From NCBI RefSeq assembly GCF_001544095.1, contig NZ_BCPT01000021.1, positions 1-47,154 on the forward strand: a stretch of DNA of 47,154 nt. The letters run 5' to 3'. Under the pieces are notes generated by a model. The model was not told the origin of the DNA, made no database searches, and saw nothing but the letters and a program-made list of their open reading frames with translations. A program made the position numbers and the translations under genes. This DNA is from Enterococcus casseliflavus NBRC 100478 (GTDB lineage: Bacteria; Bacillota; Bacilli; Lactobacillales; Enterococcaceae). Shown here in pieces: positions 28,763-37,193 of this stretch. Position 1 is the stretch's first letter. Each line of letters starts with the position of its first letter.

Positions 28763-29551
28763 ATGAAAACCAAATTAAAAGTATCGGCAATGGCACGCTT
28801 CGCGCGGATCAATCCTCGGACACTCCACTATTATGACGAGATTGGGCTATTTCAACCAAACAGCAAAGACGAGAACGGGTATCGGTATTATTCCCTTGAT
28901 CAACTTTTGGATCTCGGATTGATCCTGTCATTGAAAGAATTATCGATGCCCTTAAAAGAGATCCAAACAGCGCTGCAGGGGGATGCCGAGACCATGAGAA
29001 ACTTATTGGAAGCCAAGCGGCAAACCATCGATGAAAAAATTCAGCAGTTGACCAACATCAAAAAAATCATCGAACGAAAAGCTGCGGATTTGCGCCTGGC
29101 TGCAGAAAAAACTTCCCCCTTTACCTTGAAGGAACAGCCAGAGGAATATTTCTCCCTCAGTCCTAGATTAAACGGCGGCTCCATCCCAGAGATGATCACC
29201 CAAGCCTACGACCTTTTGATGGCACAGCCGTATCTTTTCTCGAATAACGAATATGGTTTTATGATTCGGACGAACAAAGACGATACGCAAGACATCGACT
29301 ACGTTTACGTGCGGCAAGAAGAGCCGCAAGGGACTTCCTTCGTGAAACCAGCAGGATGCTATTTAACCGCCATTTATCAGGGGGATGACGAAGGATTGAA
29401 ACAGTTTTATCAAAAACTCAAGCAGCTGATTGCGACGCACCAATGGCAAATCGATGACTACTTCTATGAACGATCGATCCACGAAACGACCCTTAGCAAC
29501 GAGCAAGCTTATTTGACAGAGATCCAAGTTCGGATTTTATCTGAGAAATAA
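28763..29551 (+). CDS. MerR family transcriptional regulator with effector-binding domain
   Basis: A 262-residue regulator. The N-terminal MerR winged helix (INPRTLHYYDEIGLFQPN, then GYRYYSLDQL) is followed by a coiled coil to about residue 110 and a C-terminal ligand domain of the GyrI/BmrR type, ending YFYERSIHETT...YLTEIQVRI. Such domains bind hydrophobic cationic or drug-like compounds. AAGGAGG precedes the ATG at 28763; the frame from 28709 lies in the promoter. It probably activates the divergent GNAT gene by untwisting the 19-base spacer promoter and controls its own expression at the same palindrome. Confidence 0.92.
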   Translation: MKTKLKVSAMARFARINPRTLHYYDEIGLFQPNSKDENGYRYYSLDQLLDLGLILSLKELSMPLKEIQTALQGDAETMRNLLEAKRQTIDEKIQQLTNIKKIIERKAADLRLAAEKTSPFTLKEQPEEYFSLSPRLNGGSIPEMITQAYDLLMAQPYLFSNNEYGFMIRTNKDDTQDIDYVYVRQEEPQGTSFVKPAGCYLTAIYQGDDEGLKQFYQKLKQLIATHQWQIDDYFYERSIHETTLSNEQAYLTEIQVRILSEK

Positions 29552-29584
29552 TGATTCGTTCAAACTGCGCTAAAAAGTAAATAA

Positions 29585-29635
29585 AAAACGCAACGACAAC
29601 GAGCAGCTTCTTTCGCCTCGTTGTCGTTGCGTTTT
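29585..29635 (-). terminator. Very stable terminator of the oleate hydratase gene
   Basis: A perfect 19-bp stem (AAAACGCAACGACAACGAG and its complement) with a 13-base loop lies directly after the hydratase stop. The outer A/T arms supply the T tract in both directions, and the convergent MerR gene may use it too. Confidence 0.93.
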
Positions 29636-29637
29636 AT

Positions 29638-31410
29638 TTAAATCAAATGGTTTTCTTTCAACAGATCGCCAATGTAGGTATGTTCGGTTTTCTTAACGAA
29701 GCCTTCCAAGAGTTTCCGTTCGATAAACGGCAGCTCCATTTCCGTAATTTTTTTCTTATCGGTCAGATAATAGACAGCTTTGGCCAAAGTACGTAGATCA
29801 TAAGCGGAAGCAAACACTTCTGGTACCCCACGTTCCACATCTAATAGCTGATAAACAGCCTCCATTGCAGTCCGAACGGAATATTCTGTTGTAAAAACAG
29901 TGTCTCGTTCAGTCTCTGCGAAATTACCGATAAAAGCTAAGTTTTTGGAGCCATTTGGAATAACCAATGGCCGATCCCCTGGTTCACGCAGCATGAAGTA
30001 AGAAGTGATAAACGGCATGTAGACTGGAACTGCCACACTTGATTCTTTTGAAATGCGTTGGATTTCTGCTTCTGACACGCCTAAATGGTAAAGCAGTTCT
30101 TGCACGATTTCTTGTCCAGAACATTGTTCAATTGGTTTTTTGATGTAGTTCCCTGGTGTATTTGACAACAAGCCATACACCCATGTGATCGTTTGTTGGT
30201 CTTTTTGTTCTTTAAAGTGCGGTTGGCGATGGGTCGCAAAGCTCATCATCCAATTGGAATCTTTGATGGTGATGATCCCGCCAGTGACGATTCTGCCTGT
30301 TCGTAACTTGCGATGGGTCAATTTTTCTAAATAAGGTTCCACATCAAAATTCTGCCAAGTCACGGTTGCCGAAACAAACCAGCTTTCTTCAGGTAAGTTT
30401 TCATAAAAGACTTCTGGATGACCAAACTCAGGCGATTGCGCCGCCAAGTTTTTCCATAAACGCCAACTGCCACCAGGTGCTTTTGAGATAGGCGCTGGAG
30501 TATAATGGTCCCCTTGCGTGGAACTTTCAGTGATCGATCCGTTGGTAACAAAGACCAAGTCATCTTCTGATAAAGGAATTTCTTCGATTGCCCCCGCTTT
30601 TTCTAGCACAAGTTTTTGAGCAACTTTTTCCTCGCCCACGATCCGAACATCAATATTGCTGACGGTGCATTCATATTGGAAGTCAACTCCTTGTTCTTCC
30701 AAATAAGCAAGTAGTGGTTTGACCAATGACTCATACTGGTTGTAACGGGTAAATTTTAACGCAGTAAAATCAGGCAAGCCATCGATATGGTGCACAAAAC
30801 GTAACACATAGCGGCGCATTTCAATCGCCGAATGCCATTTTTCAAAGGCGAACATCGTACACCAGTATAGCCAAAAATTAGATTCAAAGAATTCTTCGCC
30901 AAAAACATCTTCGATTTTTTTCCCGATCAATTGATCTTCTGAAGTCATAAATAATTGGGTTAATTCTTTTTGTGCTGTCGCAGACAAGGTAAATTCTCCA
31001 TCATCTGCTGCTCGTTGGCCGCGATTGTGGATGATCCGACAGTTAGACGAATTTGGATCATCGTGGTCCAACCAGTAAAACTCATCTAGCACCGAAGCAT
31101 CTTCCACCTCCAAAGATGGAATCGAGCGAAATAGATCCCACAGACACTCAAAATGATTTTCCATTTCTCGACCGCCGCGGGTCACAAATCCATCATGGGG
31201 AATGAATTTTCCGTCTAATGAACCGCCTGATAAAGAAAGTTCTTCAAGGACGTGGATTTTCTCACCCGCCATATGGCCGTCACGGATCAAGAAGACTGCC
31301 GCAGCAAGTCCTGCTAATCCCCCACCAACAATATAGGCTTCTTTCTTTTCGACATCTTTCGGTTTTCTGCTTCTTGCAAAAGCTTCGTAATTTCCGTTCG
31401 TATATCTCAT
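29638..31410 (-). CDS. ohyA: Oleate hydratase (FAD-dependent)
   Basis: A 590-residue myosin-cross-reactive-antigen family enzyme. The start [17 protein letters not shown] and the FAD-binding [19 protein letters not shown] (glycines at about residues 29-34) are diagnostic, as are [20 protein letters not shown] and [16 protein letters not shown]. It adds water to the double bond of oleic or linoleic acid, giving 10-hydroxy fatty acids. It is thought to detoxify free unsaturated fatty acids at the membrane. GGAGGGATCTAC stands before the ATG at 31410. The upstream region has three copies of TTTTGACAAA, which may bind a fatty-acid-responsive regulator. Confidence 0.96.
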   Translation of the reverse strand: MRYTNGNYEAFARSRKPKDVEKKEAYIVGGGLAGLAAAVFLIRDGHMAGEKIHVLEELSLSGGSLDGKFIPHDGFVTRGGREMENHFECLWDLFRSIPSLEVEDASVLDEFYWLDHDDPNSSNCRIIHNRGQRAADDGEFTLSATAQKELTQLFMTSEDQLIGKKIEDVFGEEFFESNFWLYWCTMFAFEKWHSAIEMRRYVLRFVHHIDGLPDFTALKFTRYNQYESLVKPLLAYLEEQGVDFQYECTVSNIDVRIVGEEKVAQKLVLEKAGAIEEIPLSEDDLVFVTNGSITESSTQGDHYTPAPISKAPGGSWRLWKNLAAQSPEFGHPEVFYENLPEESWFVSATVTWQNFDVEPYLEKLTHRKLRTGRIVTGGIITIKDSNWMMSFATHRQPHFKEQKDQQTITWVYGLLSNTPGNYIKKPIEQCSGQEIVQELLYHLGVSEAEIQRISKESSVAVPVYMPFITSYFMLREPGDRPLVIPNGSKNLAFIGNFAETERDTVFTTEYSVRTAMEAVYQLLDVERGVPEVFASAYDLRTLAKAVYYLTDKKKITEMELPFIERKLLEGFVKKTEHTYIGDLLKENHLI

Positions 31411-31460
31411 GTAGATCCCTCCTAACATTGGTACGTTTTTATGGTATCAGTAACTATTTT

Positions 31461-31523
31461 TTTTGACAAAAATTTGTACTAGTAAAAACAAGTGATTTTG
31501 ACAAATCGGCCTTTTTGTCAAAA
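31461..31523 (-). promoter_or_regulatory. Triple TTTTGACAAA repeats upstream of ohyA
   Basis: TTTTGACAAA occurs exactly at 31461-31470 and 31496-31505, and in inverted form at 31514-31523. The last two make a hairpin-like palindrome. TTGACA-type -35 sequences are embedded in them on the minus strand. Likely operator/promoter of ohyA. Confidence 0.5.
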
Positions 31524-31574
31524 AAACAGGGCAAAGCCCCACCTTTTAAAAAGATCTGCGCCCAACCCCAAAAG

Positions 31575-31612
31575 CGCCCCTAAGAAAACTGATGGCAGCT
31601 TTCTTAGGGGCG
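31575..31612 (-). terminator. Probable terminator of the SH3-NlpC/P60 gene
   Basis: CGCCCCTAAGAAA and TTTCTTAGGGGCG form a 13-bp stem with a 12-base loop. The T tract after it on the minus strand is short (CTTTTGGGG), so termination may be incomplete. Confidence 0.7.
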
Positions 31613-31654
31613 TTTCTAACAAAGGACAAACCCTTTGCCTATTCAATGAAACAT

Positions 31655-33295
31655 TTATTTCACTCGTAGAGCGAAGCTAGCAGTCGAAAAGCCTGATTGT
31701 GCTTCGGTGACTGTATAACCCGTGCTTGGCGCATGGATATAGCTTGTATTACTGGTAGCGATCGCTACGTGGTAGGTATTCCCTTTTTGACCCCAGAACA
31801 GCAAGTCGCCAGCTTGTGCTTGCGAGACAGGAATGATCGTCCCTGCGCTTTCTTGTGGGACTGTCCAATCACCGATGTTTTTGCCCGTCACTTTTAAGAA
31901 GACATAACGTGTAAACCCAGAACAGTCGAAGACATCTGGTCCTTTGCCTCCCCATTGATAAGGAGTGCCAATATGTTTTCTAGCTTCTGCAACGATCGCT
32001 GCTCCGTTCACGCTCATCGGAACATTGGAATTGCCTGCGTTGTTATTGTTGCCAGGAGTCGTTGCACTGACTTCCTTCACATACGCTGCAGATACCCAGC
32101 CACCCGTTGATAACTTATACCAAGTGGCGTTGCCATTGACTGACGTACCTTGTTTTTGAGCGACTGCTTTGAAGGTAGCATTGCTGCCCAAACTGCTGAC
32201 TACACTTGCAGAAGTCGATGCATTTGAGCGGACATTCATACCAGTGGTTGTTTGGAACGTTTTATTGATGGCTTGCTCACTCGCATTGTTTGAGCCGTTT
32301 GATGAACCAGTGTTGCTTGAACCTGTGTTTGAATTATTGTTATTACTTGTATTTCCAGAACTAGACGTGACGTCACGCACATATGCCGCTGTGATCCAGC
32401 CACCAGTCGATACTTTGTACCAAACATTGGTGCCGCCAACGGATGTGCCATTTTTCTGGGCAACGACCTTCACCGTCGTGCTGTTGCTTAGGCTGCCAAC
32501 GACACTCCCGCTTGTTGAGGCACTCGAACGGACATTCAATGCCGCTGTTGTTTTCACGTTCTTGTTGATAGCCGTTTCTGCAGAAACACTTGTGTTGCCG
32601 CCAGAAGAACTATTGCCTGTCGAGCTGCTGGAAACATCTTTGACATAGGCCGCCGTGATCCAACCGCCTGTGGACAATTTGTACCAAGTGGTCGTGCCAT
32701 TCACCGACGTTCCACTCTTTTGTGCAACGACTTTCACCGTCGCATTGCTGCCTAGTCCACGTACGACACTAGAACTAGTCGTTGCATTTGAACGGACGTT
32801 CAATGCAGTAGTCGTTTTCACTGATTTCGAAATTGCTTTTTCCGATGAAGACGACGAATTGGACGAGCCAGTATTGGCAGAAGAAGAGCCTGAGGTGCTT
32901 TTCACATAAGCACCTGAGATCCAGCCGCCTGTTGATAGCTTATACCATGTTGTATTGCCATTCACTGAGGTACCGTTCTTTTGAGCCACCGCAGTGATTG
33001 TTGTATTTGCTCCTACGCCACTTACGATAGAGGCACTTGTTGAAGCATTTGAACGAACATTCAGTGAAGCTGTTGTTTTAAATTGTCGATTGATCGCCGT
33101 TTCAGCTGACGATCTGGCAAGAGTAGCAGTTGTGTTGGTTGATGACGAAGCGTTTGTCGTTTCGGTCGCATGAGCAAGAGACGTAAAGACACCTGAAGTC
33201 GATGCTAACGCTGCTGTGATACCCAATCCTTTTTGTACGAAAAGGGACCGTTTTTGTTTCACTAAACGCTTACGTTTGATTTTCCGAGATTCCAA
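31655..33295 (-). CDS. Secreted NlpC/P60 endopeptidase with four SH3 repeats
   Basis: A 546-residue exported cell-wall hydrolase. A basic N-terminus and hydrophobic segment (to about residue 43) form the signal peptide. Four bacterial SH3 domains follow, each with an LNVRS or MNVRS start and a GGWI/VxxAYVK end, separated by Ser/Asn/Gly linkers. The C-terminal NlpC/P60 domain has Cys in FDCSGFTRYVF, His in YHVAIA and a third polar residue in YIHAPS. It should cut D-gamma-Glu-diamino acid bonds in stem peptides. A TTG start at 33295 is favoured, with AGGGGG 7 bases upstream; the earlier TTG at 33325 lacks a ribosome site. Confidence 0.93.
   Translation of the reverse strand: MESRKIKRKRLVKQKRSLFVQKGLGITAALASTSGVFTSLAHATETTNASSSTNTTATLARSSAETAINRQFKTTASLNVRSNASTSASIVSGVGANTTITAVAQKNGTSVNGNTTWYKLSTGGWISGAYVKSTSGSSSANTGSSNSSSSSEKAISKSVKTTTALNVRSNATTSSSVVRGLGSNATVKVVAQKSGTSVNGTTTWYKLSTGGWITAAYVKDVSSSSTGNSSSGGNTSVSAETAINKNVKTTAALNVRSSASTSGSVVGSLSNSTTVKVVAQKNGTSVGGTNVWYKVSTGGWITAAYVRDVTSSSGNTSNNNNSNTGSSNTGSSNGSNNASEQAINKTFQTTTGMNVRSNASTSASVVSSLGSNATFKAVAQKQGTSVNGNATWYKLSTGGWVSAAYVKEVSATTPGNNNNAGNSNVPMSVNGAAIVAEARKHIGTPYQWGGKGPDVFDCSGFTRYVFLKVTGKNIGDWTVPQESAGTIIPVSQAQAGDLLFWGQKGNTYHVAIATSNTSYIHAPSTGYTVTEAQSGFSTASFALRVK
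32070..33103 (-). repeat. Four-copy SH3 coding repeat within the NlpC/P60 gene
   Basis: The region codes four related units of about 65 residues plus variable Ser/Asn linkers. Each unit has T-x-LNVRS, KNGTSVNG-type, WYKLSTGGWI and AYVK blocks. Units 1-3 are most alike; unit 4 has MNVRS and VSAAYVK. The units arose by tandem duplication. Confidence 0.85.
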
Positions 33296-33907
33296 TAAAA
33301 CACCCCCTGTACCCCATTTTAACAAAAATTAATATTTTTTGATATTGTTTTCGTTTTGTATTTTTTTAATTTACGTTTAATAAAACGTGTCATTTATTTT
33401 CCTGCGTTATTATTTTTGATCACTTTCTCTTTGGTGTTGCTCAATGGCACTCTATTTAAAAAGATTTATATAAACTACAGAAAAACGCTATTTCATTCAA
33501 CGTTATTTTAATTCGCGAATAAAAACAGGATTTTTTTTGCAAACAAACCCACTTTTTGAAAAACAAGACTGTTATTTGAATAACATTTCTTTCCAGATCC
33601 CCTTTTTCAAAAATCGATACTAAAATCACCCATTTATCATTCCTTTTTTACACGAGGGATTCTGTGAAAAAGTTGCTTCAAAAGGAACGCCGCTTCCAGC
33701 TCTGTGATCGACGCTAAGATGAGATCCTGTTACATCGACTCCAACCGGATGCGAATTTCTTGATAGAGAAGTCCCTCATCTCTGCCAAAAGAAATATTTT
33801 CACAATGTATATTACGAGAAAGATTATAACACCAAGGAGAAAACCAAGGATTTGCATAAGTTTGTGAAATCATGCTATACTTAAAAAAAAGGAAGAGGTG
33901 ACCGAGT
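33296..33907. other. Long intergenic region with a possible gene remnant
   Basis: The ~610-base gap is AT-rich except for about 33650-33790, which is richer in G and C and on the minus strand reads open through one stop (33730-33732). The rest holds the promoter of the hydrolase at the left and of the small basic protein gene (33852-33881) at the right. No other gene was seen. Confidence 0.4.
33852..33881 (+). promoter_or_regulatory. Promoter of the 46-aa basic protein gene
   Basis: TTGCAT (33852-33857), an 18-base spacer and TATACT (33876-33881), the latter preceded by TGC as extended -10. Confidence 0.65.
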
Positions 33908-34048
33908 ATGAAAACAAAGACGAAAGAAAAAGTTTATGCTGAACGACAACATAACTATAAAACGAAAAAAGAAGAGATTTTCAAAAAAGCCCTAGATTCC
34001 GTACCGACCACAGACAAGAAAAAAGAAGAACAGAAAAAGAAAGCGTAG
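33908..34048 (+). CDS. Small lysine-rich protein, 46 aa
   Basis: Not recognised. A 46-residue, highly charged helical protein (MKTKTKEKVYAERQHNYKTK then KKEEIFKKAL), with about 17 lysines, no hydrophobic segment and no cysteine. GAGGTG lies 7 bases before the ATG at 33908. It has its own promoter with an extended -10 and a strong terminator behind it, which argues for a real gene. Such peptides are often nucleic-acid-binding or stress-related in Firmicutes, but no function can be assigned. Confidence 0.75.
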   Translation: MKTKTKEKVYAERQHNYKTKKEEIFKKALDSVPTTDKKKEEQKKKA

Positions 34049-34080
34049 ACTCCTGCGTTTTCTTTTTCTGTTGATTTATA

Positions 34081-34123
34081 AAAAAGACGAGACTTCACCG
34101 ATTTTGGCGAATCTCGTCTTTTT
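34081..34123. terminator. Bidirectional terminator between the 46-aa gene and the EamA gene
   Basis: AAAAAGACGAGA and TCTCGTCTTTTT pair over 12 bp, with further pairing inside. The flanking A and T runs allow termination of both convergent genes. Confidence 0.9.
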
Positions 34124-35001
34124 CACAATTTTTTTTGTAAACACATGATGCTCCCTATGACTGCCATAAATCCTAGTATCTCCACCACTGTGAAGTGATC
34201 ATGAAAAACAATGATCGATAAGAAAGCAGCCAGCAATGGCTCAACTGCCGTTAAAACTGTTGCAAGTGTTGAGGATAAATAGCGTAAACTTGTTAAAAAA
34301 ATCAAATACGCTAGTGCTGTTCCAAATAAAATGACCACCAGCAAATAAAGAATCACTTGAACGTTCAGTTGACTATCAATCTGCCACATTGGATGAACCA
34401 CATTCGCCAAGCCTCCACCAATCAACATCCCCCAGCCGACAATTGGTAAACTCCCATATTTTTGCAAGAGTTTACGCGGCTGTATAGAATAAAAAGCTAG
34501 TGATATCGCTGATGCTAACCCCCAGCCTAGCGCAGATTGGGAAGTCGCTAATTGCTCAATCTGTCCTTTTGATGCCACAGCCGTCACACCAAGTAAGGTT
34601 ACCAGTAACCAGAAACATGTCTTTAAAGAGGGGAGCTGCCTTTTGGCTATCGCAGCATAGAGTAAAACAAAGAAAGGTCCTGTATATTGAATAATCGTTG
34701 CAAAAGAAGCATTGCTTTGCTCAATCGTTTTAAAGTAGGTAAATTGTACGAGAAACATGCCTAAGAAAGAAAACAAGAGCAGCTGAATGAAGTCCTTTTT
34801 CTCACGAAATGGGGGAATCAAACGGGCGCGATCCTTTAACCCAATACTCAGCAACAAACACCCTGAAAGAACCAGTCGTGTTGAAACGAGCCAATTTGCT
34901 GTAATACTATATTTCGTAAATAAAATTTGTCCAGCGATGCCAGAAACTGCCCACAAAGCTGCTGCTGAACAAGCATAAACAATCCCAACTGTTTTTTTCA
35001 T
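34123..35001 (-). CDS. EamA/DMT family transporter
   Basis: A 292-residue membrane protein with ten hydrophobic helices in two related halves, as in the drug/metabolite transporter superfamily (EamA repeats). Typical features are SFATIIQYTGPFFVLLYA in the first half and SSTLATVLTAVEPLLAAFLS in the second. It probably exports or imports a small metabolite; the substrate cannot be read from sequence. AAAGGTG precedes the ATG at 35001. The AraC-type regulator encoded divergently next to it is its likely activator. Confidence 0.9.
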   Translation of the reverse strand: MKKTVGIVYACSAAALWAVSGIAGQILFTKYSITANWLVSTRLVLSGCLLLSIGLKDRARLIPPFREKKDFIQLLLFSFLGMFLVQFTYFKTIEQSNASFATIIQYTGPFFVLLYAAIAKRQLPSLKTCFWLLVTLLGVTAVASKGQIEQLATSQSALGWGLASAISLAFYSIQPRKLLQKYGSLPIVGWGMLIGGGLANVVHPMWQIDSQLNVQVILYLLVVILFGTALAYLIFLTSLRYLSSTLATVLTAVEPLLAAFLSIIVFHDHFTVVEILGFMAVIGSIMCLQKKL

Positions 35002-35052
35002 AAAAACACCTTTTGTCTTTCACTTTACTTTGTTAGTATTATACCGAATCAG

Positions 35053-35094
35053 ATAGTGAACTTTTGTCAATATCCTGATTGTTTTTAACACTAT
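35053..35094. promoter_or_regulatory. Inverted repeat between the EamA and AraC genes
   Basis: ATAGTG (35053-35058) and CACTAT (35089-35094), part of a longer CAGATAGTG/CACTATTCTG pair, lie in the divergent promoter region. A TATAAT -10 for the transporter is adjacent, with no good -35, which suits activator control. Confidence 0.45.
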
Positions 35095-35115
35095 TCTGTA
35101 AAAAGGTGGTGCGGT

Positions 35116-35955
35116 ATGTACTTTGAACGCACAGAAGAAAACGAAGAAACGACCAAACATACAACTACAAATCGCTCCTTCGCAATTTATCAACGTTGCT
35201 TGCAACAAAGGCGTGGCGACCAATTGCCTCTGCATTGGCACGACGAGCTGCAAATTGTATGGGTCGAAGAAGGTAGCTTCGTGTATACGATAGACGACGA
35301 GCAAATTTTGCTAAGCAAGAATGAGGCGATCATTATTAATAGCCGTGTACTCCATGGTGCTGTTTTAGCTTCACAAAACGTCCGATATTGCTGCTTTGAT
35401 TTTTCTTCAGGCTTTATTGCTGACCCTGTTTTTAAAGAAGCGATCGAACAATTAGTCCACGATCGCACCCGCAGCTATCGGCGCTTAACCTTAACCGCCC
35501 AACACCAAGCATTTGTTCAAACCGTGCGTCTGCCTCTGCTTATTGAACAACGATTTACTCTCTATGAATTGTTTTTAGCTGCCCTTTCACAGCTAATGGC
35601 TGCAAGACCTGCTTCACCAAAGAAAGAAACTATCTACTTAATGCTGGCATTTGTCCATGAGCATTATCAAGAACCATTAACGGTTCCTGCGATCGCTAAA
35701 GCTGCTGCCATCAATACACGTACTTGTACCGCCCTTTTTCGGCAATACACGACATTGACCCCAATCAACTATCTGATTGATTATCGATTGTCTCAAGCCA
35801 AAAACCTATTGATCGAAACGGATGAGCCGATCTCAACCATCTGCTACCACGTTGGCTTCAATCACTTGAGCTACTTTAGCAAAAGATTTCAGCGTAAATT
35901 TGGTTTAACGCCGCTACAGTATCGCAAGACCTATCGCGAAGATGATAGAAATTAG
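35116..35955 (+). CDS. AraC family transcriptional regulator
   Basis: A 279-residue regulator with an N-terminal cupin-like ligand domain (LPLHWHDELQIVWVEEGSF) and a C-terminal pair of helix-turn-helix motifs. The second motif, STICYHVGFNHLSYFSKRFQRKFGLTP, is the AraC/XylS signature. AAGGTGGTGCGGT precedes the ATG at 35116. It is divergent from the EamA transporter and shares a 114-base control region with it, so that transporter is the prime candidate target. The effector is unknown. Confidence 0.92.
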   Translation: MYFERTEENEETTKHTTTNRSFAIYQRCLQQRRGDQLPLHWHDELQIVWVEEGSFVYTIDDEQILLSKNEAIIINSRVLHGAVLASQNVRYCCFDFSSGFIADPVFKEAIEQLVHDRTRSYRRLTLTAQHQAFVQTVRLPLLIEQRFTLYELFLAALSQLMAARPASPKKETIYLMLAFVHEHYQEPLTVPAIAKAAAINTRTCTALFRQYTTLTPINYLIDYRLSQAKNLLIETDEPISTICYHVGFNHLSYFSKRFQRKFGLTPLQYRKTYREDDRN

Positions 35956-36127
35956 ATGATCGGTACCAACAGAGCCTCTCATCTAGATAAATTTTGCTAT
36001 ATTCTATAAGCGGTTCAGTACTTTTTTCACTTTTACGCTCATTAGTCCATAAGAATCTCTTTGAAATCCTTTTCTAAAAACCACACACCCAATATTTAGT
36101 AGGCGAAAACATGTTCCTACAACATAT

Positions 36128-36157
36128 TGTGGATAAATCTGTTGAAACTGTGCATAA
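36128..36157 (-). promoter_or_regulatory. Two in-phase DnaA boxes
   Basis: On the minus strand TTATGCACA (36157-36149) and the consensus TTATCCACA (36136-36128) point the same way with starts 21 bases apart, two helical turns. They lie in a non-coding gap between the AraC and GNAT genes. No AT-rich unwinding element or dnaA gene is nearby. Confidence 0.5.
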
Positions 36158-36159
36158 CT

Positions 36160-36190
36160 AAAAAGCCTGCGATTTTTTCGCAGACTTTTT
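36160..36190 (-). terminator. Terminator of the second GNAT gene
   Basis: AGCCTGCGA and TCGCAGACT pair with one mismatch, followed by a T run on the minus strand. Confidence 0.8.
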
Positions 36191-36210
36191 TATTTATTGA
36201 CAAGCTATTA

Positions 36211-36669
36211 TTATTCTAGAGATAAATAATAGCTCACATTATCTGGTAGCGGTTTAAAGCCATTCTTTTTGTAAAAATCCGCTGCTGGCATACTTTCTTC
36301 GGTATCTAACAGGATCGTTGGAATCTCTTTCTTGAGCAGATCCTCTTTGATCCTTTCTAAAAAAGTGGAACCAAGGCCTTTTCCTTGATGCGTGCCAGTA
36401 ATTAAAAAGGTATCGATCACATACTCTTTTCCTTGATACCAGGGCTTGATAAAGCCTAATGAAAGACCAATCAATTCATTCGATGCTCGGTCTGTTAGTC
36501 GATAACCAATAAAAGTATTCATTGCCATCATTGAAGATACATAGTCGGTGATTTGCGGCACTGTCAATTGGTCATTCCATGGTTCTGCTGAAAATACGGC
36601 AATATAGTGGTCCACGACTTCTGCTAAATCCGCCGTGGTTAATTCACGCATGCTTACATTCTTTTCCAT
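36211..36669 (-). CDS. GNAT family N-acetyltransferase
   Basis: A 152-residue GCN5-related acetyltransferase. The acetyl-CoA loop is THQGKGLGSTFLERI, followed by TILLDTEESMPAADFYKKNGFKPL, typical of the last third of the fold. The N-terminal helices contain HYIAVFSAEPWND, seen in small GNATs of Firmicutes. The substrate is unknown. AGGAG lies 5 bases before the ATG at 36669, which is preferred over ATG 36687. It lies before the MazG-like gene's end on the same strand, with about 70 bases between them. Confidence 0.9.
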   Translation of the reverse strand: MEKNVSMRELTTADLAEVVDHYIAVFSAEPWNDQLTVPQITDYVSSMMAMNTFIGYRLTDRASNELIGLSLGFIKPWYQGKEYVIDTFLITGTHQGKGLGSTFLERIKEDLLKKEIPTILLDTEESMPAADFYKKNGFKPLPDNVSYYLSLE

Positions 36670-36741
36670 CCTATCTCCTGCTTCCATCTCTATTTCGGTA
36701 AGGGCCTATACTCGAGGAATCCACTAGTTTTTGTGCGTGTA

Positions 36742-37041
36742 TCAATTATCGATTCGTTTGGCATAGCCATTGCCATAACTCGTATAACGACGCTTTTGGT
36801 TGACGTCCATTTTTTTATGAATCTCTGCTTCAAGATCGATGAAAAGGATTTCCGCTAACCCAAGAAGATAAATCGCCACATCCGCCAATTCTTCTCCTAC
36901 CTCTTGTTGCTTCCGATACGCGTCAAAGGCTTCCCCTACTTCACCATATAAAGCCAAAAACTCTTTTTCAATATTTGTGACATTGAATTGGTGATCGATT
37001 TTGTTTTGATAAATCGCTTTTTGCATTTCTGAAAGTTTCAT
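36742..37041 (-). CDS. MazG-like nucleotide pyrophosphohydrolase
   Basis: A 99-residue all-alpha NTP-PPase of the MazG/phosphoribosyl-ATP pyrophosphatase superfamily. The metal-binding EExxE-type helix is EKEFLALYGEVGEAFDAYR, and the second acidic helix is VGEELADVAIYLLGLAE. Such house-cleaning enzymes convert non-canonical NTPs to monophosphates. The short length fits single-domain members. The ATG at 37041 has AAAGGAG upstream. It may share a transcript with the GNAT gene behind it. Confidence 0.88.
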   Translation of the reverse strand: MKLSEMQKAIYQNKIDHQFNVTNIEKEFLALYGEVGEAFDAYRKQQEVGEELADVAIYLLGLAEILFIDLEAEIHKKMDVNQKRRYTSYGNGYAKRIDN

Positions 37042-37112
37042 AGTCGCTCCTTTTGGGATAGTATACCATTTAATTAAAGTTCAAAATAGAAACTTAGTAA
37101 AAAAATCACCTC

Positions 37113-37166
37113 AAAAAATAGTGACCCCCAAAACGTTAGAATTTTGTTCTAACTTTTGTAGGTCAC
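37113..37166 (-). terminator. Terminator of the PTS IIC gene
   Basis: GTGACC (37121-37126) and GGTCAC (37161-37166) form the base, with CAAAA/TTTTG and GTTAGA/TCTAAC inside. A T run follows on the minus strand. Confidence 0.82.
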
Positions 37167-37193
37167 TCTAGTATAGGATTCATCCTGTTTTGT

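Noticed and set aside
28690-28812. Longer N-terminus for the GNAT protein
   Set aside because: It crosses the divergent MerR promoter; ATG 28689 has GGAGG in the right place.
31965-32909. Plus-strand frames opposite the SH3 repeats
   Set aside because: They repeat in step with the SH3 coding units on the other strand and have no ribosome sites.
32070-33103. Regular repeats that might suggest a CRISPR array
   Set aside because: Units are about 270 bases, in frame and protein-coding; there are no short identical repeats with unique spacers, and no cas genes.
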